64,000 bases of DNA from JAJRRS01 sp965230275 (GTDB lineage: Bacteria > Planctomycetota > Phycisphaerae > Phycisphaerales > Phycisphaeraceae): positions 2,294,001 through 2,358,000 of the forward strand of contig CBDDKO010000002.1 in assembly GCA_965230275.1 (NCBI GenBank). Direction: 5' to 3'. The notes beneath the pieces are model-generated. The model worked only from the letters and a program-made list of their open reading frames with translations, was not told the origin of the DNA and made no database searches. Shown here one piece after another: positions 26,496-34,185 of this stretch (position 1 is the first letter of the stretch; every line of letters begins with the position of its first letter). The position numbers and the translations under genes were made by a program.

Positions 26496-27056
26496 ATGAA
26501 GCGAGACAAAGCCTGCCAAGACGCCCTGGCCGTGTTCATCCAGTACGGCTACCGAAAGACCTCCATGGAAGACGTCGCCCGAGCGATCGGGGTGTCCCGC
26601 CAGTGGGTCTATCAACAGTTCCGGTCCAAGGAGAAGCTGTTCGGCGAGGTGATCGAACAGGCCATGAACAGCACCCTGACGCGGACGGTGGACGTGCTGA
26701 AGTCCGACGCCCCCGACGACGAGGCCAAGCTGTTGTCGGCCTTCGATGTCTGGTGCGGCGAATACCTGGACTCGATCGGGGCCTCCCCCCATGCCGGCGA
26801 GCTGTTCGACTCGGCCGTGTCCATGCACGGCGATCGCATCAAGGAAGCTTACGACGAGTTCGAAAAAGCATTAACGAAGACGCTGAAGCGCGCCCTGCCC
26901 GGGCTCCCCCGCGGCGTCCAGCACCGTGACGCGGCGATTGTCCTGCTGAGCGCAAGCCAAACGATCAAACACGAAAGCGCCAACCGCAAGGCCTACCTCG
27001 AACAGATGAAACGTGTGATCCGTGTCGTGACGGCCGGACGCACCGAAAAAGACTAA
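26496..27056 (+). CDS. TetR/AcrR-family transcriptional regulator
   Basis: 186 residues. N-terminal helix-turn-helix: ALAVFIQYGYRKTSMEDVARAIGVSRQWVYQQFRSKEKLFGEVI (about residues 10-55), then an all-alpha ligand-binding domain. First gene of a run of oxidoreductases in the same direction (27082-32483), which it presumably represses until an aldehyde, alcohol or similar ligand is present. The start codon lies directly after a promoter (see 26462-26489). Confidence 0.9.
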   Translation: MKRDKACQDALAVFIQYGYRKTSMEDVARAIGVSRQWVYQQFRSKEKLFGEVIEQAMNSTLTRTVDVLKSDAPDDEAKLLSAFDVWCGEYLDSIGASPHAGELFDSAVSMHGDRIKEAYDEFEKALTKTLKRALPGLPRGVQHRDAAIVLLSASQTIKHESANRKAYLEQMKRVIRVVTAGRTEKD

Positions 27057-27081
27057 CCCCCCTACCCTGAAAGGCATCCCC

Positions 27082-27894
27082 ATGAACACCATCCTGATCA
27101 CCGGCGCGAGCTCGGGCATCGGCAAGACCACCGCGAAGCACTTCCAGGCGAACGGCTGGAACGTGATCGCCACAATGCGCAAGCCCGAAGCGACGGGCGA
27201 GCTGGCGGATCTCGACAACGTGATGATTGCTCGGCTGGACGTGCAGGACCCAAGCTCGATCAAGGACGCCGTCGGTGAGGGGATCGCGCGGTTCGGGAAG
27301 ATCGATGTGCTGCTGAACAACGCCGGGTACGGGTCGTACGGCGTGCTCGAGGCGACGCCGATGGAGAAGATTCGTCGTCAGTTCGATGTCAACGTCATCG
27401 GGCTGCTGGAGACGACCAAGGCCGTGATCCCGCACTTCCGGGAGAACCAGGCGGGGGTGATCATCAACATCGCCTCGATGGGGGGGAAGGTTTCGTTCCC
27501 GCTGGGGACGCTCTACCACGGCTCGAAGTTTGCGGTGGAGGGCCTGTCCGAGGCGCTGAGCTACGAGATGTCTGCCATCGGCGTGAAGGTGAAGATCGTC
27601 GAGCCGGGCATGATCAAGACGGACTTCGGAGGCCGTTCGCTCGACTTCAACAACGACGAGAGCCTCGGGGAATATCAGGGGGTCGTCGGCAACCTCTTCG
27701 CCGCGATGGAGCCGCTCGCCGCGGCCGGCTCGGAGCCGGAACTGGTGGCCGAGACCATCTATAAGGCGGCAACCGACGGGACCGACCAGCTGCGCTACAT
27801 CGCCGGGCCGGACGCCGAAGAGATCATCGCCAACCGCAAGGCGCTGGACGACGCGACATTCCTAGGCGGTATCAAGAGCCAGTTCGGGCTTTAA
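27082..27894 (+). CDS. SDR-family oxidoreductase
   Basis: 270 residues. ILITGASSGIG at the very N-terminus, NNAGYGSYG, Ser in NIASMGGKVS, YHGSKFAVEG with the catalytic Tyr and Lys, then EPGMIKTDF. This divergent classical SDR type is common beside TetR regulators. GAAAGG precedes the ATG. It starts 25 bp after the TetR gene and is followed 36 bp later by the ALDH-like gene, so it is in the same operon. Substrate unknown. Confidence 0.9.
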   Translation: MNTILITGASSGIGKTTAKHFQANGWNVIATMRKPEATGELADLDNVMIARLDVQDPSSIKDAVGEGIARFGKIDVLLNNAGYGSYGVLEATPMEKIRRQFDVNVIGLLETTKAVIPHFRENQAGVIINIASMGGKVSFPLGTLYHGSKFAVEGLSEALSYEMSAIGVKVKIVEPGMIKTDFGGRSLDFNNDESLGEYQGVVGNLFAAMEPLAAAGSEPELVAETIYKAATDGTDQLRYIAGPDAEEIIANRKALDDATFLGGIKSQFGL

Positions 27895-27930
27895 CCACCC
27901 AATCACAATCTCGGAACAATGAGGCTTACC

Positions 27931-29532
27931 ATGAACGCTAAAGAAGCAATCGATCAACTGAACCCTCAGGGCTGGGCGGAGACATCGGCGTTAGAGCGCT
28001 TGCATCTGCTCGAACAGGTCCGGGAGAACCTCAAGCGGTACGGCGATGAGCTTGCTGCGTCCGACTCGGCCATGAAGAACGGTATGATGGGCGAAGCGCT
28101 CTACAGCGACGCGCTGTCAAAGATCGCGACCGTGGTGCCGATGGCCAACACGGTGACCGCCGCCATCGAGGTCTATGAAGGCCTCGTGCATGGTGAGATG
28201 CTCAAACCGCTGAGCGTCACCAAGGTCGGTGACGATCTATACGACATCAAGGTGTTTCCCGTGCATGCCAAGGATCGGCTGATGAACGGCGACCGCACGG
28301 ACGTGCTCCGTGTCAAGGGCGAGCCGAAGCAGGTCAACCCGATGGACAAGCCCACCGGCATCATCGCCGTGCTTGGTGCGGGCAACTACTCCTCGTCCTT
28401 GGAGATGGTCAAGGCAATCTTCTTTGAGAACTGTGCCGTGGTGCATAAGCCGCACCACCTCAACGCCGAGACGGATGAGGTATGGGCCAAGATCATGCAA
28501 CCGCTGATCGACCACGGGGCGATGAGCTTTTGCGACGCGGACCAGGGGCGTGATCTGACGCAGGATGATCGGCTGAGCAAGATCTACTTCACCGGCGGGA
28601 CGGGCACAGCCAACGCGATCATGTCGGCCACGGATACGACACTGGTCAGCGAGTGCGGCGGCAATAACCCGTGCATCATCGTGCCGGGGGACCGGCCATG
28701 GACGGACAAGGAGATCACCCATCAGGCGCAGCAGATCGCCACAATCAACAAGATGAACGGCGGGGCCGTCTGCGGCCGTGTGCAGACACTGGTGACCTCG
28801 AAGCACTGGCCCCAGCGTGAAGCACTGCTTGATGCGATCCGCAAAGCGATTCTGGAAGACACCCCGGCCGACGGCACGTACTACCCCGGGTCGGACAAGG
28901 TCAAGGAAGGCTTCTTGCAGGCCTACCCTGATGCCGAGGTCCTCAAGCCCGAGGGCGGTCAATACAAGAGCGCGGACTTCGTGCTGATCACCGGCGCTGA
29001 GGAAGAAAGTTACGCCACTCAAAACGAAGCGTTCTGCCAGGTCCTCAGCGAGGTGCCGTTGGATGTGTCGGCGGACGCGGCCGAGTTCCTGCCCCGTGCG
29101 GCCGAGTTCTGCAACACACGCCTGCTGGGCACGCTGGGTTGCGGCATCCTGATCGACGAAGACACCAAGAAGGCGCACCAGGCAGCCTTGGATCAGGCGT
29201 TAACTGACCTTGAGTATGGCGGGATCGCGGTCAACACGATGCCGCCGTTCATCTTCCTCTCACCCTGGCTGACATGGGGTGGGAACGAAGAAGGCAAGAC
29301 GTTTGTCTCGGGCGTCGGCAACTTCGGCAACGCGATGAACTTTGAAAACGTCGACAAGTCGATCATGACCGCCGGCTTCATGTCGCCGGGTCACATGATC
29401 AAGACCAACAAGCGTGCGTTCGACACACTGGCGAAGGGCATGGCGGACTACTCGGTCAATCCCTCCTGGAAGAATCTGACCTGCCTGATGGGCGGCGCAA
29501 TCGTGGGTCAGTTCCGGAAGAAGGACTTTTAG
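27931..29532 (+). CDS. Aldehyde dehydrogenase-superfamily protein
   Basis: 533 residues. ALDH fold landmarks: VLGAGNYSSSLEMVKAIFFENCAVVHKPH (cofactor-binding strand/helix), YFTGGTGTAN, Glu in VSECGGNNPCIIVPG and catalytic Cys in NGGAVCGRVQ. The usual LELGGK..P and Q.C...R motifs are altered, so it belongs to a divergent branch, and its substrate cannot be named. ATG 27931 is preceded by TGAGG; an upstream in-frame ATG at 27919 is less likely. Operon member between two SDR genes, consistent with an alcohol-aldehyde-acid conversion. Confidence 0.85.
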   Translation: MNAKEAIDQLNPQGWAETSALERLHLLEQVRENLKRYGDELAASDSAMKNGMMGEALYSDALSKIATVVPMANTVTAAIEVYEGLVHGEMLKPLSVTKVGDDLYDIKVFPVHAKDRLMNGDRTDVLRVKGEPKQVNPMDKPTGIIAVLGAGNYSSSLEMVKAIFFENCAVVHKPHHLNAETDEVWAKIMQPLIDHGAMSFCDADQGRDLTQDDRLSKIYFTGGTGTANAIMSATDTTLVSECGGNNPCIIVPGDRPWTDKEITHQAQQIATINKMNGGAVCGRVQTLVTSKHWPQREALLDAIRKAILEDTPADGTYYPGSDKVKEGFLQAYPDAEVLKPEGGQYKSADFVLITGAEEESYATQNEAFCQVLSEVPLDVSADAAEFLPRAAEFCNTRLLGTLGCGILIDEDTKKAHQAALDQALTDLEYGGIAVNTMPPFIFLSPWLTWGGNEEGKTFVSGVGNFGNAMNFENVDKSIMTAGFMSPGHMIKTNKRAFDTLAKGMADYSVNPSWKNLTCLMGGAIVGQFRKKDF

Positions 29533-29581
29533 CTCGCGCCTTGTGATAACAGACACCCCTGCTACGAGAAGAGAAATCGAG

Positions 29582-30490
29582 ATGAAAACGACCAAGCATT
29601 GGACACAAGACGACATCCCTGACCAGTCCGGGCGGGTTGTGATCGTGACGGGGGCAAACACGGGCATCGGCTACGAGACCGCGAAGGCCCTGGCGCACAA
29701 GGGCGCGCTGGTCACGCTCGCCTGCCGCAACAAAGAGAAAGGCGAGACCGCGGTAGGTCGCATCATGTCCGGGTCGCCGATGGGCGAGGTCGGTTTCGTG
29801 CCGCTGGACCTGGCCGACCTCGAATCGGTGCAGACATTCACGGAGCGTTTCCAGGAAACACACACCCGGTTGGACCTGCTGATCAACAACGCCGGCGTGA
29901 TGGTGCCGCCGGAGAGCAAGACCGCGCAGGGCTTCGAGCTGCAGTTCGGCGTCAACCACCTGGGGCACTTCGCGTTGACCCAGCAGCTGCTTGGCCTGCT
30001 CCGCGACACGCAGGGCAGCCGGGTCGTCAACGTCTCGAGCGTAGCCCACCGTCACGGCACGATGGACTTCGAGGACCTGAACTTTGAGCGCCGCAAGTAC
30101 CGGCCATGGCAGGCTTATGGGCAGAGCAAGCTGGCGAATCTGCTGTTCACCTTCGAGTTGCAGCGCCGGCTGGCGGCTGACTGGGCGCCGGTGATGGCTG
30201 TCGCGGCGCACCCCGGTTGGACCGGGACGGACCTGCAACGTCACTCGGGGCTGGCGGGCTTCTTGAATCCCGTGCTCGCCATGCCGACGCCCCAGGGCGC
30301 GCTGCCGACGCTCCGCGCCGCGACCGATCCAAACGTCAAGGGCGGCGAGTACTACGGCCCGCACGGGATGATGGAAATGCGCGGCTACCCGGTCAAGGTC
30401 GGCACCAACAAGGCGGCCCAGAACACCGACGACGCGGCACGGCTCTGGCAGATCAGCGAAGAACTCACCGGCGTGCTCGAGCCCGTCTAG
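29582..30490 (+). CDS. SDR-family oxidoreductase, retinol-dehydrogenase-like
   Basis: 302 residues. VIVTGANTGIGYETAKALAHKG cofactor region, NNAGVM, Ser in NVSSVAHR and YGQSKLANLLF with catalytic Tyr and Lys, then AHPGWTGTDLQ. This is the pattern of the WWOX/retinol dehydrogenase/protochlorophyllide reductase branch of SDRs. ATG 29582 gives a start close to the Rossmann strand. Follows the ALDH-like gene by 49 bp. Confidence 0.9.
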   Translation: MKTTKHWTQDDIPDQSGRVVIVTGANTGIGYETAKALAHKGALVTLACRNKEKGETAVGRIMSGSPMGEVGFVPLDLADLESVQTFTERFQETHTRLDLLINNAGVMVPPESKTAQGFELQFGVNHLGHFALTQQLLGLLRDTQGSRVVNVSSVAHRHGTMDFEDLNFERRKYRPWQAYGQSKLANLLFTFELQRRLAADWAPVMAVAAHPGWTGTDLQRHSGLAGFLNPVLAMPTPQGALPTLRAATDPNVKGGEYYGPHGMMEMRGYPVKVGTNKAAQNTDDAARLWQISEELTGVLEPV

Positions 30491-30531
30491 GCCCCACGTA
30501 TACGAAACCACACAGAAAAAGAGTATTCACC

Positions 30532-31365
30532 ATGGCAACGAAAAGAACCGTCCTGATCACCGGTGCCTCAGCAGGTATCGGCAAGGCGACGGCGGAAAAA
30601 CTGCTGGCTGACCGCGGCTACACGGTGTATGTCGCGGCGCGTCGGCTCGAGAAGATGCAGGACCTGGCCGAACTGGGCGCACGCCCGATCCCGATGGACA
30701 TCACGCAGGACTGCCAGGTCGTCGAGGCGGTGGAGCGGATCAATGGTGAGGCGGGCGGCGTGGATGTATTGATCAACAACGCTGGGTTTGGTTTGAACGC
30801 GGCGATGGAAGACGTGCCGATCGACAAAGCGCGGTATCAGTTCGAGGTCAACCTGTTCGGCCTGGGCCGGCTGACGCAGCTGGTGCTGCCGAAGATGCGC
30901 GAGAAGAAGGCGGGCACGATCATCAACGTCAGCTCGGTCGGCGGGAAGGTGTACATGCCGCTTGGTGCCTGGTACATCGGGACCAAGCACGCGCTGGAGG
31001 GCTGGAGCGACTGCCTGAGGCTGGAGCTGAAGCCGTTCGGTATCGACGTCGTCATCGTCGAGCCCGGCGCGATCGCGACCGAGTTCGGCGACGTGATGAC
31101 CGGCCCGATGCTGGAGATGTCCGGCGAGTCGGCGTATGGCCCGCAGGCACAGCAGATGGCCAAAATGTCCACCGGGCCCGTCGAGCAGACCGCCTCCCCC
31201 CCTTCCGTGATCGCGGATGTGATCGTTAAGGCGCTCAAAGCACGTCGCCCGAAGACGCGCTACGCCGCCGGGAAGTACGCCAAACCGATGCTGTTCTTCA
31301 GGCACTGGCTGAACGACCGGATGTTTGACCGCTTCCTGCTGAACTTCATGAGCAAAGCGGGCTGA
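30532..31365 (+). CDS. SDR-family oxidoreductase
   Basis: 277 residues from ATG 30532, with AAAGAG upstream. VLITGASAGIGKATAEKLL, NNAGFGLN, Ser in NVSSVGGKVYM and WYIGTKHALEGW (Tyr, Lys). C-terminal region rich in aromatic and basic residues (FRHWLNDRMFDRFLLNFM). Similar in type to the SDR at 27082; the two may have arisen by duplication. Same operon, 41 bp after the previous gene. Confidence 0.9.
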   Translation: MATKRTVLITGASAGIGKATAEKLLADRGYTVYVAARRLEKMQDLAELGARPIPMDITQDCQVVEAVERINGEAGGVDVLINNAGFGLNAAMEDVPIDKARYQFEVNLFGLGRLTQLVLPKMREKKAGTIINVSSVGGKVYMPLGAWYIGTKHALEGWSDCLRLELKPFGIDVVIVEPGAIATEFGDVMTGPMLEMSGESAYGPQAQQMAKMSTGPVEQTASPPSVIADVIVKALKARRPKTRYAAGKYAKPMLFFRHWLNDRMFDRFLLNFMSKAG

Positions 31366-31421
31366 GAATCACAACCACACACAGACAACCCCAATACACA
31401 CACATACAAATGAGACCCACC

Positions 31422-32483
31422 ATGATCATTGATACAAGCAAACCCGTACTCGTCACCGGCGCCACAGGCTACGTGGCCGGCTGGATCGTTAAACGCCTGT
31501 TGGATGAAGGCTACACCGTACACGCGGCTGTGCGTGACCCCTCCAAGGCCGAAAAGCTCAAGCACTTGAATGCCTTGGCCGAGCAGGCCCAGGGTGAGAT
31601 CAAGTACTTCAAGGGCGACCTGATGCAGCCCGGCTCGTATGCCGAGGCGATGGCGGGCTGCTCGGTGGTGTTCCATACGGCGTCGCCTTTTACAACGCAT
31701 GTGGAAGACCCGAAGCGCGACCTGGTCGATCCTGCCGTGCAGGGTACGCGCAACGTGCTGGAAGAGGCGAACAGGGTCGAGACTGTGCAGCGCGTGGTGG
31801 TGACCAGCAGCTGCGCCGCGATCTACGGTGACAACATCGATGTAAAGCAGACGCCCAACGGGGTCTTCACCGAAGATGTCTGGAACACCAGCTCTTCGCT
31901 TGAGCACCAGGCGTATTCGTACTCCAAAACGATGGCCGAGCGCGAGGCGTGGACGATCGCCGAGGTGCAGAACCGTTGGGACCTGGTGACGGTGAACCCT
32001 TCGCTGGTGCTGGGGCCGGCGATCAACCCACACGCGTCGGGCGAATCGCTATCGCTGATGAAGCAGTTCGGCGACGGCACGATGAAGGGCGGCACGCCGG
32101 ACATCGGGATGGGCATCGTGGACGTGCGCGACGTGGCGGAGATGCACATGAAGGCGGCGTTCGATCCCAACGCCAAGGGCCGGTACATCACCAGCGGGCA
32201 CAACAGCAGCTTCCCGGAGATCGCCAAGACCCTGCGCGATCACTTCGGCGACGCGTATCCGTTCCCGAAGAAGACGCTGCCCAAGTGGCTGGTCTGGCTG
32301 GCGGGGCCGATCGTGGACAAGCGCATCACGCGCAAGATGATCAGCCGGAACGCCGGGTACCCGTGGACCGGCGACCACGGCAAGTCCGTGCGCGAGCTGG
32401 GCATGAGCTACCGGTCGCTGCAGGAATCCATCGTGGAGATGTTCCAGCAGCTGATCGACAGCGGCGCGCTGAACAAGAAGTAA
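31422..32483 (+). CDS. Dihydroflavonol-4-reductase-like NAD(P)-dependent epimerase/dehydratase
   Basis: 353 residues, extended SDR. Cofactor motif VLVTGATGYVAGWIVKRLL, HTASPF, Ser in VTSSCAAIYG, and YSYSKTMAEREAW with catalytic Tyr and Lys; the C-terminal half is the substrate domain, ending with the typical EL-GMSYRSLQESIVEM pattern. Family members reduce carbonyl groups of flavonoid-like, steroid-like or aldehyde compounds; substrate here unknown. Last gene of the TetR-led cluster. Confidence 0.88.
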   Translation: MIIDTSKPVLVTGATGYVAGWIVKRLLDEGYTVHAAVRDPSKAEKLKHLNALAEQAQGEIKYFKGDLMQPGSYAEAMAGCSVVFHTASPFTTHVEDPKRDLVDPAVQGTRNVLEEANRVETVQRVVVTSSCAAIYGDNIDVKQTPNGVFTEDVWNTSSSLEHQAYSYSKTMAEREAWTIAEVQNRWDLVTVNPSLVLGPAINPHASGESLSLMKQFGDGTMKGGTPDIGMGIVDVRDVAEMHMKAAFDPNAKGRYITSGHNSSFPEIAKTLRDHFGDAYPFPKKTLPKWLVWLAGPIVDKRITRKMISRNAGYPWTGDHGKSVRELGMSYRSLQESIVEMFQQLIDSGALNKK

Positions 32484-32496
32484 ACCGTCGGATCAC

Positions 32497-33330
32497 CTAA
32501 CCCGAAGGCGGCCGGGGCGTACCGCTGGGCGGGGGCGGAGCGCTGGGGTTGAAGGTGGCACGGCGGCACAGATCCACCAGATCGTCGATGGCTTCAAGCA
32601 CAACGTCCGCATCGGGCTTGCGCGACTGTTCGAGCTGTTGCTGGGCGCTGACCGCCGAGGCCCGGATGGACGGGTAGCCGTGGCTCGTGGCGCTTCGCTT
32701 GATCTGGTCCAGCTCGTCACGCAGCTTCTGGATGTCTCGCTCGCGTTGGGCGGCGAGGACCGACTCGACCTGCTCGGGTAGATGGGTGACGAACCGCCTG
32801 AGCATCATCATCAGTTCGGGGTAGGCCGCCAATTCACTGGTGACCTCGTCCGGCTTAGCCAGCACGTAGCGGCGCTGACGCTCCTTGATGATCAGCGTGC
32901 CGGCGGCATCCAGCAACACACAGGCCGCGACCGGCTGCTTGAGCACCTCGTCGCAGCCCGCTTCCGTGGCGCGCGGCCCCGTCCGCTTGGGCGACTTATC
33001 CGTGAGCGCCAGGATCGGCCCGAGGTACTGCGCCGCACGCAACCGCTCCGCCACGGCGTAGCCCATGCGCCCGAAGGCGCGCAGGTCCAGGATGACAAGG
33101 TCGTACGGCTCGGCTTCGGCCAAAGACCGGCCGAGTGAATCGAGCGCTTGGATCGCATCATCCGCGAAGTCCACGATCGCGCCGGCATGCTTCAGGTCAG
33201 ACGACCGCCGGAAGCGCGACACATCCGCGTTGTCCACGAGCAACACGCGCGCCAGGTCCAGAGCCTGTACGGCCGGGGACACCGACGCACCTTCAGCCCG
33301 GGTTGTGTTCGGGTCTACCCGATCAGCCAT
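32497..33330 (-). CDS. Response-regulator-like receiver domain with degenerate HPt-like tail
   Basis: 277 residues. Receiver domain at about residues 28-150: ARVLLVDNADVSRF (only one acid at the metal site), phospho-acceptor Asp in YDLVILDLRAFG, conserved Lys in CDEVLKQPV. C-terminal helical region looks like an HPt domain, but where HPt domains have H-x-L-K-G-S-A this has D-Q-I-K-R-S-A, so the phospho-histidine is replaced by Asp. ATG 33330 is preceded by GGAG. Convergent with the oxidoreductase operon. Likely a signalling adaptor without DNA-binding output. Confidence 0.75.
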   Translation of the reverse strand: MADRVDPNTTRAEGASVSPAVQALDLARVLLVDNADVSRFRRSSDLKHAGAIVDFADDAIQALDSLGRSLAEAEPYDLVILDLRAFGRMGYAVAERLRAAQYLGPILALTDKSPKRTGPRATEAGCDEVLKQPVAACVLLDAAGTLIIKERQRRYVLAKPDEVTSELAAYPELMMMLRRFVTHLPEQVESVLAAQRERDIQKLRDELDQIKRSATSHGYPSIRASAVSAQQQLEQSRKPDADVVLEAIDDLVDLCRRATFNPSAPPPPSGTPRPPSG

Positions 33331-33505
33331 CACGATTCTCCACGCCTCCAACAAACACCGCCCCCTGCCGGGGCGATAACCACACGGCTGTTATCGGCAA
33401 CGCTTAAGTCAATATGAATACCACCCCACCGCCTGGCGGATAAGGCGTCGGGGTTGTAACGATTAGGTGGTGTGGGTCGGTCGGCCGGGCCGCCGGTGGT
33501 GCGGC

Positions 33506-34075
33506 TCAGATGACCAGAAGCAGCGATTCCGCGGTGAGCAGAAGGACCAGCAGCAGCAGCACGGCATAGGCGTGGCGCGGATTCACCTTGCCCTTAGATG
33601 TGCCCAGCCCGAAGTACGTGCCCTGCCGATGCCAGAGCAGGAACGCCAACGGCAGACACACGACACCGAACAACCACAATTGCCAGGGCGACGAGCCGTG
33701 ATCCAGCATCACGCCCGCGTCGGCGATGTGGTCGAATGAGCCGATGCCGATGTAGGCACCGTTCGCCAGCAGGCAGAAGCCGGCGAAGTAACGCAGGATG
33801 TAGGCGAAACCCAACTTGAACCGTGCAGCGACAACCCAAACCAAAACCGGAAGCAGTACACCGAACAGCGGCCCCGCCCATACCGCCCAGAGCGGGTGTG
33901 GATTGACCGGTATAACCGTCTCAGAAAAGCGTAGCGGGTGGAGATGAACGCGCTCCACGGTCCCGCCGGAGGTCCACGCCCCGAGCATGTGCCCAAACTC
34001 ATGTACCAGCATCATCCCGTACCGAGACAGCGCGAGCGTGGACACGATCAGAACCACCTGGTGCATGCGTTTCAT
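33506..34075 (-). CDS. Membrane zinc metalloprotease-like protein (M50-type)
   Basis: 189 residues, five or six predicted membrane helices. LVHEFGHMLGAW carries the HEFGH zinc motif in the first helix, as in site-2 proteases and related M50 proteins, followed by the usual VWAGPLFGVLLPV segment. The third-ligand region may be GSFDHIADAG. No PDZ domain. Starts at ATG 34075 or at the ATG at 34066. Role unknown; intramembrane proteolysis is inferred from the motif. Confidence 0.78.
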   Translation of the reverse strand: MKRMHQVVLIVSTLALSRYGMMLVHEFGHMLGAWTSGGTVERVHLHPLRFSETVIPVNPHPLWAVWAGPLFGVLLPVLVWVVAARFKLGFAYILRYFAGFCLLANGAYIGIGSFDHIADAGVMLDHGSSPWQLWLFGVVCLPLAFLLWHRQGTYFGLGTSKGKVNPRHAYAVLLLLVLLLTAESLLLVI

Positions 34076-34091
34076 GCAAAGCATCCATATA

Positions 34092-34185
34092 TGTTAAGCC
34101 ACCGATGAACAAAGATGAACACTGATAAGAACGAAAATGGCCTACAAGTCTTTCATCCGTGTTTATCTGTGTTCATCGGTGGCTA
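34092..34185. repeat. Imperfect palindrome of GATGAACA repeats, supplying a stop codon
   Basis: Left arm TAAGCCACCGATGAACAAAG.. (from 34096) with internal GATGAACA repeats; right arm ..TTCATCCGTGTTTATCTGTG.. then TTCATCGGTGGCTA (34172-34185). The last three bases CTA are the TAG stop of the subtilase-like gene on the other strand. The same sequence, TAGCCACCGATGAAC, also forms the stop of the gene at 12518. Confidence 0.82.

Noticed and set aside
30217..30531. N-terminal extension of the SDR gene that starts at 30532
   Set aside because: The extension overlaps the preceding SDR gene in another frame and is Arg-rich; the Rossmann motif begins right after ATG 30532.
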